From Mercurialis annua (lineage: Eukaryota; Streptophyta; Magnoliopsida; Malpighiales; Euphorbiaceae), in contig NC_065570.1 of assembly GCF_937616625.2 (NCBI RefSeq), positions 11,728,001 to 11,792,000 on the forward strand: a DNA stretch of 64,000 nucleotides. Reading direction: 5' to 3'. The notes beneath the pieces were generated by a model. It was not told where the DNA came from. It made no database searches and saw nothing but the letters and a program-made list of their open reading frames with translations. This document shows, piece by piece, positions 59,531 through 64,000 of the stretch (position 1 is its first letter; each line of letters opens with the position of its first letter). The position numbers and the translations under genes were made by a program.

Positions 59531-62500
59531 TTACAGGTCCCGCAAAATTTCTGAATAAACAACGTTCTTTGTGTAGTTCAAATATATGCCTTCAGCATCT
59601 TTGTCGTTCTTTTTTATTAATAAACCTATACCGTTTTCATTCGTGACACGTGATAATGCAACATATAACTGTCCATGCGTAAATACAGGGTTGTCTAAGT
59701 AAATTCCTATTTTATTTAAAGTTTGCCCTTGACTTTTGTTGATCGTCATGGCATAGCAAACACGCAAAGGAAATTGACGACGTTTTAAAATAAAAGGCCA
59801 TTTTTTATCTGTTGCTGACAAAACTATACGCGGAATGAAAACCCGATCACCGGCAAATGAACCTGTCATAATTTGAGCTTCAATCATACGTACGCCTAGT
59901 TGAATTATTAGTAAGCGAGTTCCATTGCACAGACCTACTGAAGGATTCAAATTGCGTAGTAACATCACAGGTGTGTTTAATTTCAGTTTCAAGGCATGTT
60001 GTGGGAAGCCATTAAATTGAAGAGTGTTTAGAAATTCAACAGGATAAAGCAATAACAATTCTTCTAAATTACTCGAATTATTACATATACTGTCGTAACT
60101 ATAATATACGTGATCTTGTTCAGGTACTAAATCCAACACGGCAGAATTTATTATTTCAACCACTTCGTTTCGAGGACATACGATTGCCCTTTCCTGTAAA
60201 TATGTGGGGTGCATATAACTTTCCTTAAATTCAGTATATACATAGTTAATAATACTCTCAATCGGATTGTCATCGTAAGTAATTATAAATTTAGAAGGTA
60301 TATTTATCCAATTATTTTCCTCGTCAAACAATTCTATTTGTCTTGACATATATCTACCATCTCCAATAGACAACAACCACTGTGAAAATGAACAATCAGG
60401 CAAAAAATCAGAAACGGTTGTACTTTCATTTACGCGCATATTAATATTAAGCTTATAAACGTTAAATAATTCCCACAAATAAGACTTTGTGATAGACGCG
60501 TTTAGTACATCTTCTTTCGTTCCTTGGGGCACAACAGGCAAGATCTGTCGGAAATCACCACCCAATACAAAAGTCTTACCGCCAAACGGTAAATTTTTAA
60601 AATTTTCACACGATGTAGCTAAAATATCACGAAAAGAACGGTCAATGGCTTCAAAACAATGGCGGTGGTTCATGGGCGCTTCATCCCAAATAACCAAGGC
60701 AGTCTGTTTTATTAGCTCTGATAACTGTGTGCCCCTTTTAATTTCACACGACGAATAGCCATCTAAGTTAATTGGAATTTTAAATCTTGAATGTGCAGTT
60801 CGACCACCCGGTAATAGCAGCGACGCAATACCAGATGATGCAACAACTAAAACTATCTTGCCTTCTGACCTGAACCTGTATATAATTGTTTTGTATAAAT
60901 AAGTTTTCCCAGTTCCGCCATGTCCATAAATGAAAAAGGCCTACCATCCCCAGATTTAACTGAATTAACAATATCATCGTGAATTGTCTTCTGTTCATTA
61001 TTTAGAGTGTTTACCATCGATTCATATTTTATTTTTAAATCAAACGGGTCAAATGATAGTTCCTCAACAATAAGTTTGTTTGCGGAATTAGCAAATATAG
61101 AGCCTGCAGGCAAAGGAAGATTGTAATCTGGAAGCGAATTCCCATTACGATTCAATAACTTTTCAAGCTCGAAAAGCACGTGATTTTTCAGTAATTCGTC
61201 TGGTATAGTGGTATACGCAATACCAAAAATGCAACATATTATATTCAACATCGTCCGCAAAAGTACGCCAAAACCTATTGAATAACCTCACAGGGTCACC
61301 AACATCGCAGAAAATAAGTAATATGACAAAAAGTCTACGCAACTGTTGCGATGAAGCCCATGCTGTAGATTCATCCAAAACTTGAATCCACTCCTTATCA
61401 TCGCCTAATAAACCGTATGCCATGCAAGTCGCTTGGAAAGTTGGATATTGAATTTCACCCACTTTTCGTATTTCTTCAAAACTGCGAGGCACTTTAACTA
61501 TATTTAATAGCATTCGCAAATAATATAATTCCCCTGCATTTGGGTGCACAAATGTCACTTGACCTATGCTACGTCCACGTTTTCGCAATTCCCAAATTTT
61601 ATCCCTGGAATTCCAAACCCATTTCGATGGAAATTCTGAATAAGTAAGTTCGCGCGCCTCCTCAAACCGAGCATTTATGGAAAACCATTCTGTAAGCATA
61701 GTTTTTATATTATTGTCATTATAATACAGGCTCCTAATGCCCACGTGTTCACTAAAGTAAACGGAATTCATGTTTGGTAAGTGCACAACTAATTTTTCAA
61801 CGGCAGGTTCTCGATGTTGAATAGGAAATTCAAATATTCTCCAAGCTGCCTCACATGGAGATATGTAGCGACAATCTAAATAATTCTTCACTTCATCTCG
61901 AGGAGCTGTTTTTTCGCCCGTAGCATCAGAACCATTTTCAAGTACGGCACGTACTCTATCGGAACCTTTGCTAATGTACTTGAATAATTACTTAACTAAT
62001 GATGAATAACAACAAAATTCTACATTTAAATGCGCTTCAAAATCTTTTAACAATTTTGGATTGTATGGCACTACAAATCTATTGTCAATTTTAATACCAT
62101 TTTTTTTCGACATACATTCCATTATCTCGCCGTTTGTATATTCCAAACCCTTTTTCATCCATATAAGTTTCATCTCTAAATTTCTTAGGGAAATGCTTTG
62201 AACATTTTCCTTTGCGCATGCATGGGCTTTTTTCATTCAAAACACCACACGGGCCGTGAATCATAAATTTAATTACTAACTTGCTGCATTGTAAATCAAC
62301 TTCAGGATCTGGCAATTCAGCACATATAAAGTTATCTATTTGGGCGGTTGTGAGCGGTTTCTGCGATGTAGCAAGCCAAATCAAACAGTGAATGTGCGGA
62401 AGGCCCCTTTTTTGAAATTCTACTGTATATAAAAAAGCACTAATCGGCCCAAAGTACTTGCCATTCTTTATGTATTTGCTAAGCATGTCAACCTTAAATT

Positions 62501-63908
62501 TAAAAACACGAGCCACAATGTCAGGCCAATTTTCTGCCGTTTGTCCATCCATAACCGCTAGCATACCAGAAATTTCAGACCACGCAGGGTTGCATGTGAA
62601 TGTAACAAACAGATCAGGATGACCGAAGACACGACAAATAGCCATAGCATCATGGTAATGTTCCATCATATATCGTGGACTCCCAGTGTAAGAGGCAGGC
62701 AGTATGACATGTTTGCCTATGTTATTACTTTCAGTATCACCACGAAAAAAAGCGTCGCGTATACCACTATATATCTCTGAGCGAAGAGCTTTCTGATTTC
62801 GTTTAATAAAATCTAAACGCTCTTGTTCTATACACGTGAAAGCATCCACAATAAATTGTTGAAATAGACGACCACCTCGCAACAAAGCTGACTGATCAGA
62901 TCTGCGTTGTTGAATGAAATAAGCATAGTATTCTCGCATTGTAATATGAGCCCGCTTCACGCGTCTATTTCTATTGGTAGGTGCGTACGGAATGTCTATT
63001 GTATAACCTCTTTCGCCGTACGGAAATAATATTGGAAACTGCATCGCCATGAAACTGGGATGCAAACAACTAATTCTCCGTAAATCCCCAGTCTTATATT
63101 CGACCACAATATCACGATTCTTGTCATAATAACCGAAATCCCCAACTAAAAGTCCAGCAATTTCACTCGCTACTGGAGCAGCGTATTGATCAGTGTCATA
63201 TTCTCTTCGACCAACTAACTTCAATTTTATTGGCACTAAAGAATCTTCAACAAATCTATCACGCGCCATTCTAAATGATTTAGCAATGTCGTTGCATTCG
63301 TCAAACATTTCAATAAGTCTAGTGACAACTGTTTCATCAATCGAATTTGGAGAACTATTCTGGTTAAAGCATGATATTCGATTGCTAACTTCGTTAATTG
63401 TATCGAAAACGTACAACTGGGCAAATTTAGGCTTCTCTCCATCGGCTGGCAAAAGAGAACCTATCGCATGATAATTCTGCCCACTAATACGGAATACATA
63501 CGGTCCTGGTTTTTTATTAATGTCGTAATCAATCTTTCCACCTGCGGAGGTAAATGCAAACATTGCATTGTAAATTCGAATACACTCACGAAATTTCTTA
63601 GATTCTGTATATACTGTGTCATTTAGTAGAGCATGAAGAAAATCCGGGGGTTTTTGCAATGCTGGCAATCGTACCATGCCTTTCTTACAACACATATTAA
63701 ACTCTGGCAATCTGCGACCTGCAGTCTGTTTTATTGCCTCGGCACGCCAGAAAAGAGCTCCACAATCAGGACACTCGCATTCAGGTCCCTTGTATACATT
63801 GACAACGCTGTTTAGTAGCTCTGTCAATTTAGAAGGCTCATTGGATTGGGAATTCAGCATCAAATCATGCCGACGCTTGCGGCGTCGCGAAATAAAATGC
63901 TTAGACAT
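59531..63908 (-). pseudogene. Helitron Rep/helicase transposase, full length but frame-broken
   Basis: It starts at 63908 (MSKHFISRRRKRRHD). A Cys-rich zinc-finger-like region (CECPDCG, then NMCCKKG) is followed by the Helitron-like N domain. The HUH motif is GLPHIHCLIWLA at about 62371-62408. The Y2 region is LFKYISKG at about 61970-61987, with TAA at 61988-61990 where the first tyrosine is expected. The SF1B Pif1-type helicase has Walker A GHGGTGKT at about 60900-60935, Walker B VIWDEAPM near 60675-60697, GGDFRQILPVVPQGT, and the C-terminal YVALSRVTN. Lesions are +1 in an A8 run near 62098-62105, the stop at 61988, a frameshift near 61220, and a frameshift at a T5 run near 60945. All major domains remain in order; the total would be about 1450 aa. 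In the family this protein nicks and unwinds DNA for rolling-circle transposition. Confidence 0.88.
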
Positions 63909-64000
63909 CTACAATTGTAACCTGATGACCCCTGAAATTATGGAATTAATCATTTAAGTAGCATTATATATTATACTGACAATTAACAACACGAAAACTA

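Larger units (their letters stand above)
41260..64000 (-). mobile_element. Large Helitron (3' end and all genes visible; 5' end outside window)
   Basis: A Rep/helicase gene and an RPA70-like gene lie in the same minus-strand orientation. A Helitron-type 3' terminus at 41260-41290 is correctly placed and oriented for them. Without the two LTR insertions (43882-49939 and 54597-57905) the visible part is about 13.4 kb. Plant autonomous Helitrons commonly carry Rep/Hel plus RPA, which supports one unit. The stretch between RPA and the 3' end carries passenger coding material (41472-53340). An alternative is a smaller Helitron ending elsewhere, with 41260 belonging to a second element; I found no better 3' end. 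The 5' TC terminus must lie beyond 63.9 kb. Confidence 0.65.

Overview
This is a eudicot-type plant nuclear window. It holds an AT-rich, intron-rich housekeeping gene surrounded by deeply nested transposable elements. I see no bacterial-style operon, no CRISPR array, and no rRNA or tRNA gene. Everything below was read by eye from the sequence; no database search was possible.

Layout. (1) 0.2-2.6 kb: a decayed plant-mobile-domain (PMD) pseudogene and a small long-TIR MITE. (2) 2.6-10.7 kb: a roughly 470-bp non-autonomous hAT element split by an L1-type LINE on the minus strand (17-bp target duplication). The LINE carries two separate internal tandem triplications. (3) 11.5-29.6 kb, minus strand: one apparently intact gene of 20 coding exons encoding about 711 aa, recognised as VPS52 (POK in Arabidopsis), a GARP/EARP tethering-complex subunit. 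Its introns hold a Tourist-like MITE, two Mutator-like long-TIR elements and an RTE-type LINE fragment. (4) 30-39.5 kb: a solo LTR, two MITEs, and a second LINE remnant shattered by a hAT element (itself hit by a MITE), a 1.5-kb AT-rich stretch and a 1.5-kb solo LTR. (5) 41.26 kb to the right edge: a large Helitron on the minus strand. Its 3' end (hairpin plus CTAG) is at about 41260. Its Rep/helicase gene (59.5-63.9 kb) has lost its frame at four places, and its RPA70-like gene (54.0-59.5 kb) is split by a 3.3-kb solo LTR. Its 5' end is outside the window.

The 3' half of the Helitron carries passenger coding material: at least two, probably three, related copies of a small protein family I do not recognise (41.5-50.3 kb), plus exons of other unidentified genes. 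A young 6.06-kb Gypsy-type element with two near-identical 1518-bp LTRs and only a gag remnant (TR-GAG/LARD-like) sits inside one of these passenger ORFs.

The most unusual signals are: the Helitron passenger family; a stop codon at the position expected for the first catalytic tyrosine of the Helitron Rep domain; three unrelated LTR families that each carry arrays of short perfect palindromes; a palindromic GAAGAC/GTCTTC array inside a Mutator-like element in a VPS52 intron; and two independent triplications within one LINE.
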